From: Pyrinomonadaceae bacterium
Lineage (GTDB): Bacteria > Acidobacteriota > Blastocatellia > Pyrinomonadales > Pyrinomonadaceae
Direction: 5' to 3'
Assembly: GCA_030838445.1 (NCBI GenBank)
Contig: JAUZFQ010000272.1
Span: 1 to 46,002 of the forward strand
Length of the DNA: 46,002 nucleotides
Position numbers and translations under genes: made by a program. Each line of letters begins with the position of its first letter. The first letter of the stretch is position 1. The notes under the pieces were generated by a model, which searched no databases, was not told the DNA's origin, and worked only from the letters and a program-made list of their open reading frames with translations. This document shows, piece by piece, positions 1 through 10,400 of the stretch.

Positions 1-1
1 T

Positions 2-586
2 CGCGCCGCCGATCAGACCGGCAACGTGCGTGCCGTGGCCGTTGCAGTCCACGCCATTTCTGCCATCGCCGACGTTATCGAAGGCGAAGACAGCGCGGCC
101 GCCGAACTCTTGATGCGTCAGGCGAATGCCGCCGTCAATGACGTAGGCGTTCACGCCCGCGCCCGAGTTGGCATAAGTGTAAGCGGCGTTGAGCGGGAGG
201 CTGCGCTGGTCGATGCGATCCAGACCCCACTGCGGGCTGCTCTGCACGGACGCGCCTTCGACCATCGTGTCTTCCTCGACGTACTCGACTTGCGGGTTGT
301 TGCTGAGCGCGAGAGCCTGCTTCTCGCTCATCTCGACGGAGAAGCCGCGCAGCGCGTATTGATAGGTGAATCCGATCTTTCCACCGTGCGCGCGGGCGAG
401 TTGCGCGGCGAAGGCGTTGACGCGGCCTTGCGGGACGCTGTCTTTGAAAACGACGATGTAGTTGTCGGCCGCCGGGGCATCGCTGCGGCGAATGCGACCC
501 GTGGAGTTGGCGTCTTGTGCGGGCGCGAGTTGTGGCACGAGCGCCAGTAAGCAGAGAGTCAGCAGGAGAACTTTGAGTAACTTCAT
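2..586 (-). CDS. S8 (subtilisin/proteinase K-like) serine peptidase, N-terminal part
   Basis: Exported subtilase cut by the window edge; the first 195 codons are present and the Ser-containing C-terminal part lies outside. The start ATG (584-586) follows an AAGGTG ribosome site. Residues 1-23 form a signal peptide (MKLLKVLLLTLCLLALVPQ, cleavage near APAQ). Residues about 40-105 look like an inhibitor-I9 propeptide (NYIVVFKDSVP...VEYVEED). The catalytic domain begins at PQWGLDRIDQRSLPLN, as in proteinase K-like enzymes. The His block is GHGTHVAGLIGG. The Asp block reads YVIDGGIRLTH, with Gly where Thr or Ser normally follows the catalytic Asp (D-T/S-G). It is probably an extracellular protease for protein scavenging. 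Family call is firm; activity cannot be judged without the serine region. Confidence 0.9.
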   Translation of the reverse strand, partial: MKLLKVLLLTLCLLALVPQLAPAQDANSTGRIRRSDAPAADNYIVVFKDSVPQGRVNAFAAQLARAHGGKIGFTYQYALRGFSVEMSEKQALALSNNPQVEYVEEDTMVEGASVQSSPQWGLDRIDQRSLPLNAAYTYANSGAGVNAYVIDGGIRLTHQEFGGRAVFAFDNVGDGRNGVDCNGHGTHVAGLIGGA

Positions 587-1168
587 TAAAATTGAATCAC
601 CTTGAAATATTGAGTGAGAAGGAACCCGGAAGAAATTGTGCCGCGACGCACGCGCCGTGTCGCGTCCTGTTATCGTCTGGCACACCCCCGCCCTTTAAAT
701 TCGCTGGAAGTGAAATCACCGATCCCTTGAGTTGGTCGTGAAGCGTTTGAGACGATGCGAGCCGGTAGCGACTTCCGTCTGGCCTTCTACTTCGACAGTG
801 CCGCAGTGAGTTCTCTGCTTGGGGGTTGCATCCGACTTGCGTTGACCCTTAGTGCAACGGGCGTTCCACGCGCCCGAAAACTTAAAGGCGAGCGTGGCAA
901 CACTTAGCGGAAGCATGCGGGAGAGGCATTGAGGCGGGGGTGTTTCAGTATGAAACTAAACGGGCAGGCGGTGGTTCAGAGTAAAACAAAACGCAATTAG
1001 AAGCATTTCACAACGAAGCGGATTTTGCTGGCTCTATTGTTGCAAAGAGGTTTTAAGAACGCGTGCGGCGGCAGACAAATTGCCCGAACCGTGTCGCTCA
1101 GGCGCAACAAAACTTCGTCGTGTTCTATTCTGTGCCGGACGCAAGTGGGGCGCGTTGTCGCGCGGTAT
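587..1168. other. 582-bp intergenic region upstream of the S8 peptidase gene
   Basis: This lies between the end of the response-regulator gene and the start of the peptidase gene. On the minus strand it would be the peptidase leader. It holds several short GC-rich inverted repeats, for example CGGGCG/CGCCCG around 865-885 and CGCGAC/GTCGCG around 643-667. A 66-codon minus-strand open frame (716-916) has no ribosome site and no recognisable motif. I could not match a riboswitch, tRNA or 6S RNA consensus. Confidence 0.4.
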
Positions 1169-2530
1169 TCAGAGGTTGATGAGTTTGAATCGCTTCAACT
1201 TGCGGTAGAGCGTCGGCCGATGCATGTCGAGTATCTGGGCAGTTTTTTTGACGTTGCCGCCGGTGCGTTCGAGGGTCTGGGCGATGGCCTCGCGCTCGAT
1301 CTCTTCAAGGGTAAAATGCGGCGGGATGAGACACTTGACCTGACCCGTCCCGTCGGGCATGAGGTGTTCGGGCAAGCTCTCGACGGTCAAGTTTTCTTCC
1401 TGACAAAACAAGACGGCGCGTTCGATGACGCTCTCCAGTTCGCGGATGTTGCCCGGCCACTCGTAGCGCGTGAGGATCGAGATGACGGGTTGCGAGATGC
1501 CGCGAATCTGCTTCTGGTACTTGGTGGCGTAGCGTTGCAGAAAATGGTCTGCGAGCGGCAGCAGATCGTCGGGGCGTTCGCGCAGAGGCGGGACGGTGAT
1601 CTTGACGGTGCTGATGCGGAAGTAGAGGTCTTCACGCAGCAGCCCTTCGCGCGTGGCTTGCAGGGTGTTGCGGTTGGTGGACGAGATGAGGCGGAAGTCA
1701 ACCTGCATCTCCTGTTCGTCGCCGAGACGACGGAGCTTGCGTTCCTGCAACACGCGCAGGAGCTTGGCCTGCAAGTGCGCGGGCATCTCTGCGATCTCGT
1801 CGAGGAGGAGCGTGCCGGTGGCGGCCGCTTCTATCAGGCCGCGCTTGTCGCGGTCAGCCCCGGTGAACGCGCCCTTCTTGTAGCCGAACAACTCGGATTC
1901 GATGAGGTCGGGCGGGAAGGCCGCGCAGTTGATGCGGATGAAGGGGCGGCTCGCGCGCTTGCTCTGCAAGTGAGTGGCCGTGGCGATCAGTTCTTTGCCC
2001 GTGCCTGATTCGCCCTCGATGAGAACGGAGGCTTCCGAGGGGGCGGTGGCGCGGATGGTCTCGTAAATCTGTCGCATCTGCGGGCTGCGGCCGATCATCC
2101 CGTAGGCCTCATTCTCGCCGGAGAGCGTGCGCTTGAGCACGCGGTTCTCCTGTTTGATCCCGGCGAACTGGAGCGCGCGCTCGGTGAGCATGACGATCTC
2201 GTCGGGCGTGAAGGGTTTTTCCACGTAGTAGTACGCGCCGCGTTTGATCGCGCTGATGGCGACTTCGAGCGAGCCGTGCGCGGTCATCAAGATCACTTCG
2301 GTGTCCGGGTTTCCGGCCTTGATGCGGTTGAGCACTTCCATGCCGTCGGTGTCGGGCAGGCGAAGGTCTGTGAAGACGAGATCGAAGGCGCGCCCGTCGA
2401 GCAAGCGCGCCGCCTCGGACATACTCCCGGCCGTGTGTACCTCGTAGCCCTGCTCTTCGAGGATGACTTGCAGCGCGCCCGCGATGCTGCTCTCGTCGTC
2501 TACGACCAAAATTCTGACCCATGAATGCAT
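1169..2530 (-). CDS. NtrC-family sigma-54-dependent response regulator
   Basis: Cytoplasmic transcription activator with REC, AAA+ and Fis-type HTH domains. REC spans about residues 6-117, with the acidic pair in ILVVDDES, phospho-acceptor Asp in FTDLRLPDTDG, and conserved Thr and Lys (LMTAHGS, VEKPF). The AAA+ domain (about 143-370) has Walker A GESGTGKE, the sigma-54-contacting loop as a perfect GAFTGA, Walker B TLLLDEIAEM, and the arginine-finger region FRIS. The C-terminus (GGNVKKTAQILDMHRPTLYRKLK) is a Fis-type helix-turn-helix. The gene starts 10 bp after the kinase gene ends, so the two form an operon and a cognate pair. All key residues are intact. The target genes are unknown; I found no convincing -24/-12 promoter (TGGCAC-N5-TTGC) in the window's gaps. 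Confidence 0.96.
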   Translation of the reverse strand: MHSWVRILVVDDESSIAGALQVILEEQGYEVHTAGSMSEAARLLDGRAFDLVFTDLRLPDTDGMEVLNRIKAGNPDTEVILMTAHGSLEVAISAIKRGAYYYVEKPFTPDEIVMLTERALQFAGIKQENRVLKRTLSGENEAYGMIGRSPQMRQIYETIRATAPSEASVLIEGESGTGKELIATATHLQSKRASRPFIRINCAAFPPDLIESELFGYKKGAFTGADRDKRGLIEAAATGTLLLDEIAEMPAHLQAKLLRVLQERKLRRLGDEQEMQVDFRLISSTNRNTLQATREGLLREDLYFRISTVKITVPPLRERPDDLLPLADHFLQRYATKYQKQIRGISQPVISILTRYEWPGNIRELESVIERAVLFCQEENLTVESLPEHLMPDGTGQVKCLIPPHFTLEEIEREAIAQTLERTGGNVKKTAQILDMHRPTLYRKLKRFKLINL

Positions 2531-2540
2531 CTGCTGTGTC

Positions 2541-3917
2541 TCACTTTTCCGACGGCAACTCGATGATGATCTGCGTCCCCGCGTCGCGGCGACTCTCGAT
2601 GTGAATTTCCCCGTGGTGCTGTTCGATCACCTTCTTGGCGTAGGGCATGCCAAGCCCCAACCCCTGACTCTTCGTGGTGTAGAAAGGCTCGAAGACTTTC
2701 TCGATCTGCTCGGCCGTCATGCCGCAGCCCGTGTCGGCGATGGTCAGTTGGCTCGTGCCGTTCACGCGGCTCGTCTTGACGGTCAGGCGGCCGCCCTCCG
2801 GCATTGACTGGATCGAGTTGAGCGTCAGGTTGATGAGCGCGGAGGTGATCGAAGTTTCGTCGAGCAGCGCGATCACTTCCGTGTCGGGGAGTTCGAGCCG
2901 CTCCTCGATGCGGTAGGCGTTGATCTGCGGTTGCAGCAGTTGGACGACCTTGCGGACGACGCCGTTGAGGTCGAGCGGCCGGGGCGCGAGCGTGACGGGG
3001 CGCGCGAAACTGAGGATTTGCTCGGTCGTGCCGACGAGGTGGTTGACGCTGTTGATGATCCGGTCGCAGAGCACGAGTTCGTTTTCGGGCAGCTTGCCGC
3101 TCAACTTGCTTTTCAGATGCATGGCGTAGAGCAGCAGGCCGGTGAGCGGATTCTTGACCTCGTGCGCCACCTGCGCGGCGACGCGTCCGAGGGCGGAGAT
3201 TTTTTCGTTGTGGAAGAGTTGCCGCTGCATCTCCTCCTTCTCCGCCTCAAGGCGTTTGCGGATTGACCAGTCGCGCACCAAGAGGACGAGCAGGCGATCT
3301 TCGTCCATCGAGAGCGTGCTGCACGAGACGGAGACCGGCAGCATCGCGCCCGCCGAAGTCCTGATAGATAACTCTTGATCGGCGCAGGAGTTTGCGTCCA
3401 AAAACGCCGCGAGCGTATCAACGCTTCCGCCGCCGTCGCTGGTTGCGCCGTTGCCGTCGCTGCCTGCGCCGTCGGCGGTTGCACCCCACGCGAGCGTGCG
3501 GATGTCTTGGCCGATCAACTCCGGCGGGCGGCAGCCGAAGAGTTCGCAGAACTTGTTGTTGACCTCGATGATGGTGCGGCTTTCGGAGGAGACGATCACG
3601 ATGCCGTCGTTGGCGTGCTCGAAGATGGCGCGGTAGCGTTCTTCGCTCGCGGCCAGCTTGCGCTGCTGGCGGCCGACGAGCCGCAGGAGGAGGGTGACGA
3701 CGATCACGTCAACGACGGTCGAGATGAAGATGTGCTCGAACCGCTGCTGCGTCCGCCACCGGGCGACGCTGTTCGCGTCGCCGGGGTAGTACGTCTCGAT
3801 CAACGAGTAGAAGGGCGGCATCAGAATCTTCTCCCACGCCATGACGACGACCACGGTTAAGACGACGGTGAGCGCGGTGAAGAAGAAGACGATATATAAA
3901 TTGCGCTGTTTACTCAT
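2541..3917 (-). CDS. Membrane PAS sensor histidine kinase (partner of the NtrC-type regulator)
   Basis: The frame is open from 3992, but the ATG at 3917 (MSKQRNLYIVFFFTALTVVL) is preferred. It places the first membrane segment at the N-terminus and follows a GGGG purine run. There are two membrane segments (about residues 6-26 and 60-80) with a short external loop between. A PAS domain follows (ERYRAIFEHANDGIVIV...). The dimerisation/phospho-acceptor helix has His near residue 249 in QVAHEVKNPLTG, the H-E-x-K-N-P form typical of NtrB/ZraS-like kinases. The HATPase domain has an N box (INLTLNSIQSM), G1 DTGCGM and G2 GLGLGMPYAKK. It should autophosphorylate and pass phosphate to the regulator encoded 10 bp downstream. 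The signal is unknown. Confidence 0.95.
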   Translation of the reverse strand: MSKQRNLYIVFFFTALTVVLTVVVVMAWEKILMPPFYSLIETYYPGDANSVARWRTQQRFEHIFISTVVDVIVVTLLLRLVGRQQRKLAASEERYRAIFEHANDGIVIVSSESRTIIEVNNKFCELFGCRPPELIGQDIRTLAWGATADGAGSDGNGATSDGGGSVDTLAAFLDANSCADQELSIRTSAGAMLPVSVSCSTLSMDEDRLLVLLVRDWSIRKRLEAEKEEMQRQLFHNEKISALGRVAAQVAHEVKNPLTGLLLYAMHLKSKLSGKLPENELVLCDRIINSVNHLVGTTEQILSFARPVTLAPRPLDLNGVVRKVVQLLQPQINAYRIEERLELPDTEVIALLDETSITSALINLTLNSIQSMPEGGRLTVKTSRVNGTSQLTIADTGCGMTAEQIEKVFEPFYTTKSQGLGLGMPYAKKVIEQHHGEIHIESRRDAGTQIIIELPSEK

Positions 3918-4433
3918 GCGCGACCCCAAGTTTGATGAGAATGGCGCGGTTTCTCTCGCCAGTGGAAATGTTGACCCGTCGGGCGCGAACACGCGGGCGG
4001 CCTATCGTCCGGTGTTCCTGCACGCGGTTAACCGCAAAGCGGCGCGCCGTGGCAGTCCCTCTGTAAATGGAACGGTGGAATAGAAGACGGCTGGTGAGGT
4101 TGAAGTCACCGGCTCTTGGAGGGGGACTGTCGGGAACAACCCGAAAATACTCTGGCCGCAAATGCTTGTCAAGAAAAGTCGGCGGCGCGCACACGCCGGG
4201 ACGCGTCGGGCGCGGAGCAGGCACGGAGGGAAAGTGCGCGAGGGTAGAGTGCGCCTGTTGCCTGCACTTTGCCGCAGACGTGAGGACTGCTCCTACCCCG
4301 CCGCAGACGTGTAGAGGCCGCAGACATGTAGAGGCCGCCTGTGCCCTCGCTGCACAGGCGGCCTCTACTCTTCCGCACGCGTCCGGCGTTCCGGAGAACG
4401 CGGCGCGGGCGGAATCCTGAACCCCGCGGACGC
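3918..4433. other. 516-bp intergenic region between the kinase and the giant protein gene
   Basis: No gene is supported here. The part near 4270-4370 has three copies of a CCGCAGACRTG motif, two copies of GTAGAGGCCGC, and a strong perfect hairpin (listed separately). The part near 3918-4130 is the likely promoter/leader of the kinase operon, but no clear -35/-10 pair is visible. Confidence 0.4.
4328..4368 (-). terminator. Perfect 17-bp hairpin downstream of the giant gene
   Basis: GTAGAGGCCGCCTGTGC (4328-4344) pairs with all 17 bases of 4352-4368 around a 7-base loop (CCTCGCT). It lies 66 bp beyond the stop codon of the 11.2-kb gene, read on the minus strand. No T-run follows, so termination would be atypical. 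It could instead protect the 3' end of the mRNA or be a REP-like palindrome. Confidence 0.5.
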
Positions 4434-7400
4434 TTAACGATCCTTCGGGGTGGTGCTCTTCTTCGTGCCTCCGCTCTTCATGTTGGACTGGTCGGGCGGC
4501 GCGAAGGGATTCGTCAACCCCGGCAACGCCTCGACGTTGACGAGGAAGCGGAACGCGCCCTGCTCCTGCACGCCTAAGAGGAACTGCACGTCAATGGTGC
4601 TGCCCGGCGCAAGCATGTTGCCGGGGAGGGCGACCGTCAGCGTCGAGTTCATCCCGCCGCCGTTCGTTTGCGCGGGCGGCTGTTCGAGCGTCAGCCCGTT
4701 GACCGTGACGACCACCTGACCCTGCGAGTTCGTCACGACGCCCGTCGAGGTGAGCACGCGCAGGTCGGACTGCGGGCTGCTCGCGACGGGAGTGTTGAGC
4801 GTAGTCACGTCCACGATGCGGAAGCGCAGGCGTGTGACGGGCAGGGCGGTGGTGTTCTTGAACCGCCGCTGGATGCTGAGCGTGCCGTAGGCGTTGGGCA
4901 CGCCCGGCTGCACCTGCCCGCTGCGGACGCGGTTGGGCGGCGCGGTCGAGAAGGCCGTGCCGTCGATGAGCGCGGCCTTGATGACGCCGTTGCGCTGGAC
5001 GGGCTTGTCCGAACTCTCCGGCCCCGGTGCACCGAGGATTGACTGCACGCCGCCGTATGAACTGCCGTCGGTCGAGTAGAACCCGAAGTCGGCCGCGTTG
5101 TCGCCGGTGTCCTGCGGCGTGCCGCTGATGAGCTTGCGCACGAAGGCGTACTGACCGTCGTTCGCGCCGGGCGACGTAAGCCCCGCGCCTTCGCGGAACA
5201 TGTCGGCCGTCGCGCCCGCCGTGCCGCTGAAGCCCGCGGCGTCTAGGCGTTCGGCGGCAGTGAAGTTCGTCGCCTCGGCCGTGCGGAACAAGGCGACGCC
5301 CGCGCCGTCGCCGACCTGCGCGGCCGTGTAGAGGCGGTCGGGCACGGCGTAGCCGTTGAGACTATAGCCGCCCGTCGCGGAGTTGATGGGCGTGTCGGAG
5401 TAGGCGACGAGGTAATGGCCGCGCGCCGGGATGAACGTGCCGCCCGGAATCGTGACGAGCGGGACGGCCGTCGTGCCGTCGTCGCTCAAGGCGGCGATTG
5501 TCCAGCCGCTAGACCCGTCCGCCGTGCCGACGGTGATCGGCGAGTTCGTGTTGTTGTACAACTCGACGTACTCGTCATAACTGCCGTCAACGCCCGCGGC
5601 GTAAGTCGCGCCGTGGAAGCGGAACTCGCTGATGAGCACCTGCCCGTTCGTGACCGCGTCGGTGATCGTGCCTGTGCCGGAACTGTCGGCAATCGTCGCG
5701 TTGCTGCTCGGATTGCTCAGGTTGACGGTGAACGTCTCCGCGCCCTCGGCGAGCGCGTCGGCGTTGACCGTCACGGAGACGTTTTTGCTTGTCTGGCCGG
5801 GGTCGAACGTTAGCACGGTCGGGGCGACCGCGTTGTAATCGTCGGGCGCGTTGGCGGTGCCGTCGGCGGTCTGGTACGTGACCGTAACGGGCGAGGCCGA
5901 CGCTTGCGAGAGCGTGACGTTGAAGGTGGCGTTCGTCGTGCCCGCCGTGTCGGGTTCGGCGACGAAGACGTCGTTGATGCTGATGGCGGGCATGCCGTCG
6001 TCGTTCGTGATCGTGCCCGTGCCCTGTGCGTCGGAGACGGTCACGTTCGCGGATGCGTTCGAGAGGTTGACGACGAAAGCCTCGTCAGGCTCGAACAGGG
6101 TGTCGCCGTTCACCTTGACGGTGAACTGCTTCTGCGTGTCGCCGGGCGCAAAGCTCAACTGCGTCGTCGGGTGTGCGATGTAGTCTGAGGGCGCGCCCGC
6201 CGTGCCGTCGGCGGTCGCGTAGTCAACCGTGACGGTTTGATCGCTCGCAGGTGAGAGCGTAACGGTGAAGGTGTAGTCGGTCTGCCCGGCGTTGCCTTCG
6301 TTGTGCGTCACGTCGTTGATCGAGAGTTGGGGCAGCGGCTCGAAGTCGTAGGTGACACGAGCGGTGGTGATGGCGATGCGGAAGTTGTCCACGTTGCCGT
6401 CGAAGCCCGGCGACCAGGGGCCGCCCACCTTGAAGAGCACCGCGCTCGCGGGGGTGTTGCGCACGCCCGCGTTCGGGAAGAGCGCGATGACCTGCTGCCA
6501 AGTGCAGGGCGTGGCGGGCTGGCAGGGCTGTGCGACGCTCACGTTGTTGACGGTGACTGTGGTGCGCGTGCCGTACCAGTTGCCTGATAGCCCGTCCCAG
6601 TTCTGCCACACGTTCTGCTGAACCGCGCCCTGCGTGGGCGACAGGTAAGGCTCGAACGCGAGCCGCCCCATGTAGGCGGTCGCCGCGTCGTTTAGATCGT
6701 AGTCAATGTCGAACTGAAGCGAGGGCGCGACGACGGTGTTCGCGTTGTTGTCCTGATAACTGTTGTAAGCGAGCGTCGTCACGTCGTCCATGCGCGTGCC
6801 GCCGTAGCCGCCCGTGCCGAGGGCGTGGCGACCCTGCGAGTCAACAGTCAGGAACGCGCTGCCGACGCCGAGCGGCGGCGTGGACGGGCCTTGCTCGAAG
6901 CCGCCCGCACCCGTGCCCGTGCCCGGCGCGTCGTCGAAGAAGACCCAGCCCTGCTGGTTGGCGGGCGTGACGACGATGTTATTGATCTGACCTTGGAAGC
7001 CGTTCGTGCCGCGCCCCGGCGTGGTCTCGACGTTGGTGTCCGTGCCGCTCTGGAGGAACGGCTGGTACTTGAAGTTGGCCGAGGCGGAGCCTGCGATGTC
7101 GGGCTGGCCGCCCGGCGGCGTGGCCGTGCCGCCGTAGGCCACGGGAATCTGCGCGGCGTAACCCGGCTCGGCGCTGTTGGCCGTGGTGACGATGGGCGAG
7201 GTCGTGCCGAACCAGTTGTGGCGGAAGTTCTTGTAGTTGGTCGTCGCGGGCGCGGGCAGCGAGCCGCCCGTCTGGCGGTCAACAATCTGCCCGTACCAGT
7301 TCGCGCTGATGTTGTTGTTGCTGAAGACGGAGTGCGCGGCCGACTGCACGGGCACGTTCGACGCGCCGCTGCTCCCGTCGATGAAGAGAATGCCGACCGT

Positions 7401-10400
7401 CCAGTTGTTGGTGATGAAGTTTTCGACGACCGTCTGGTTGTCGGTCTGGTTGCGATAGAGCAAGCCCGTCCGGTTGAAGTCTATGACGTTGTTGCGGACG
7501 GTGTGGCCGTTGGTGTTGTTGATGTCAAGGCCGGTGCGGTTGCCGGTGACGATGTTGTCGCGGACGAGCGCGCCGGTGACGGCCTGACCCTGTATGGCGA
7601 TGCCCGCCGAGTTGAGGCCGGGGTTGTTCCAATCGGTCGTGTTGTTGCCGAGGCGCGTGATCGTAAAGCCCGCGACGGTGACGTTGCTCGCGGTGATCTG
7701 GATGGTCGTCGCGCTGCTGCCGCCGATGGGGCCGCGCACGTTGGTCACACTCGCGCCCTGCGTGCCAAGGAGGCTCACGGTCTTGTTGACGTTCACGTCC
7801 TCGTCGTAAGTGCCCGCGTAGACGTTGACCGTGCCGGGGTTGGCGACGCCGCCGATGCCGCCGTTGATGGTCGGGAAGGCGTCGTAGCCGATGGAAGTCG
7901 CAGGGCCTGCGCCGTCGGGGTCTGTGCCGTTCGGGAGGCCGACCCAATCGTCGTCAACGTAGACGACGGGTGGCGGCGCGTTATCGTCGTTCGTGATCGT
8001 ACCCGTACCGTCGGCGTCAGATATTCCTGCGCCGGAAGCGTTCGAGAGATGGACGGTGAACGCCTCGTTCGACTCGATGTTGGAGTCGCCGTTGACGAGG
8101 ACGGTGAACTGCATCGTCGTGTCGGCCGCGCCGAAGTTGAGCGTCGCGGTGTTGGTTTGATAGTCGCTGTCGGCGACGGTGGCCGTGCCGTCAACGGTGT
8201 CGATCTTGACGGACGAGGCGAGCATCGTCGCGCCGGTCTTGGTGACGGTGAAGACGTAAGAGGTCGTGCCGCCGCTGTTGCCTTCCGCGTGCGTCACGTC
8301 GTCTACGGAGAACGACGGCGCGTTGACCGTGATCGGCAGATTGATCGACTGGTTATCAACCGTCACGGTGGCGACCGCCGAATTGCTGTTGGTCGAGGTG
8401 AAGGTCGAGGAAGACGCGCCCGACGAGACGGTGGCGTTCGTCGGCGACATCGTGCCGTTGGTGGCCGAGTAGGCGACGGGGAGATCGGGCAGCGCGGGCG
8501 CGGGCGTCGCGCCGTCGGAGTTCTTGGTCATGTCAACGGCGACGTTGGACATGCCGCCGGGGACGATTGAATCGGGCGTGGCCGTGGCGGCAAGGACGAA
8601 CCACGGGTTGAAGTCCGCGCCCGTGCCGGTGACCGCGCCGCAGCCAGTGTTGCCGGGGCCTGCGTTGCAGCCCCACCAGTTGTTTTCCAGATCAACCGTC
8701 TGACTCTGCGGGTTGTCAATCGCGGTCGTCGTAGCGACGATGCGGTTGGAGTGCGCCGTCAGTTGCGGCGTGAAATTGTCCGCGCCGGAGGTGTCGTCGA
8801 GCAGTTGCAGCCCAGTGCCCGCGCCGGTGATGTTGTTGCGCGTGAGCGTGCCCGTCGAGTTGCCCGCGTTGCCGACGAAGGAGACGGCCAGCACGCCGAC
8901 GTTCGACGGCCCGGACATGTTGTTGTTGCTGACGACGGCGTTGCCTTCGTCGAGGAACAGATTCTCGTAGCGGTTGGCCGTGAAGGTGTTGCCGCTGACG
9001 GTGGTGTTCGCGGCGTTGTTATAGATGCCGACGTCGTTGTTCGCGAAGGTGTTGTTCGAGAGCGTGACGGCGTTCGAGGTCGAGAAGATGAGAACGCCCG
9101 TGGAGAAGGCTTGCGTGAACGGATCGGGGCCGCACACGCCGTTGTTGCAGAGGTTGCCGCTGATGGTGTTGCCGGTGACGGTGGCGGCCGCGCCGCGCCC
9201 GATCTGGATGGCGTTCGCGGCGAGGTTGGCGGGCACGCCCTGCCCGGTGATGGTGCTGTCGGTGATGGTCGCGGTCGTGCCCGTGCCGTCCACGAGCACC
9301 GCGCTCTTCTGGTAGTTGGTGATGCTCACGGTGTCGAGCGAGAGCGTGGCCGTCTGCGCGAGACCTTGCGAACCGGCGCGGATGGCGATGCCGTCCTGAC
9401 AACCGAGCAGCGACGGGTCGGCGAGGCGTATGTCGCGCACGGCCGAGTCGGACAAGTTGAGCGTGGCCGCGCCGGAGACGTAGACGCCGTAGAAGATTTG
9501 CGCCGAACAACCGCTGAAGACGCGCGGCCCTGCGACCGCGATGCCGGAGGCGTTCACCGTCGCGCCGCCGTTGACTTCGACGAGCACGAGGTTGCCGCCG
9601 ATGCCGGGCGTGAGCGAGGCGGGCGTCGAGATGGTGGTCGTGGCCGCGCCCGCACCCGCGAGCGTCAGGCTCTTGCCGATGATGACCTGTTCGGGATAGT
9701 TGCCGGAGGCGACGTTGACCGTGCCGCTCGCGGCGACGCCGTTGACGCCGCCCTGAACGGTCGGGAAGGCGTCGTAGCCGATCTCCGTGGCGGGGCCTGC
9801 GCCGTCGGGGTCTGTGCCGCTTGCGCCGGTAAAGTCGTCGTCAACGTAGACGACGGCGGGCGCGGGGCGCGCGTCGTCGTTTGTGATCGTGCCTGTGCCG
9901 TCGGCATCGGAGATGGTTGCGCCGGAAGCGTTGGAGAGATGGACGGTGAAAGCCTCGTCGGGTTCGACGGTGGGATCGCCGTTGACGAAGACCGTGATCT
10001 GCTTCGCTGTTTCGGCGGCGGTGAAGGGGAGCGTGGTGGTAGCGTGCGCGGTGAAGTCGGACGGCGAAGTGGCCGTGCCGTCAACGGTCGCGTAGTCAAC
10101 GCTCGCGCCGAAATTGGTCGCGCCGGTCTTGGTGATGGTGAAGGTGTAGGCGGTCGTGCCGCTGTTGCCCTCGTCGTGCGTCACGTCGTCAATCGAGAAG
10201 GCGGGCGCGTTGACGTTGACGTTGGTGCTCGTCGTCTGATTGTCAATTGTGGCCGAGGCCGTGCCGGAACTGGAGGAGGTGGAGGTGAAGGTAGCCGTGG
10301 CGTCGCCGTTCGCGGTCGTCGCGCTCGGCGGCGTGATCGTGCCGTTCGTCGCGGAGAAGGCGACGGGGGTCGCGGGGATGAAGACGGTCGAAGAGGGAAT

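Noticed and set aside
716-916. 66-codon minus-strand open frame and a possible structured RNA
   Set aside because: There is no ribosome site and no family motif. I compared the region with c-di-GMP, cobalamin and 6S RNA consensus features from memory and found no convincing match.
1025-2008. Long plus-strand open frame opposite the response regulator
   Set aside because: It overlaps the clearly real NtrC-type gene on the other strand; it has no recognisable motif and arises from the GC-rich codon pattern.
1169-3917. PrsK/PrsR-type regulation of the PEP-CTERM gene by the kinase/regulator pair
   Set aside because: The kinase has a PAS rather than a GAF architecture, and no -24/-12 promoter is visible before the CHRD gene. 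Linking them would be speculation.
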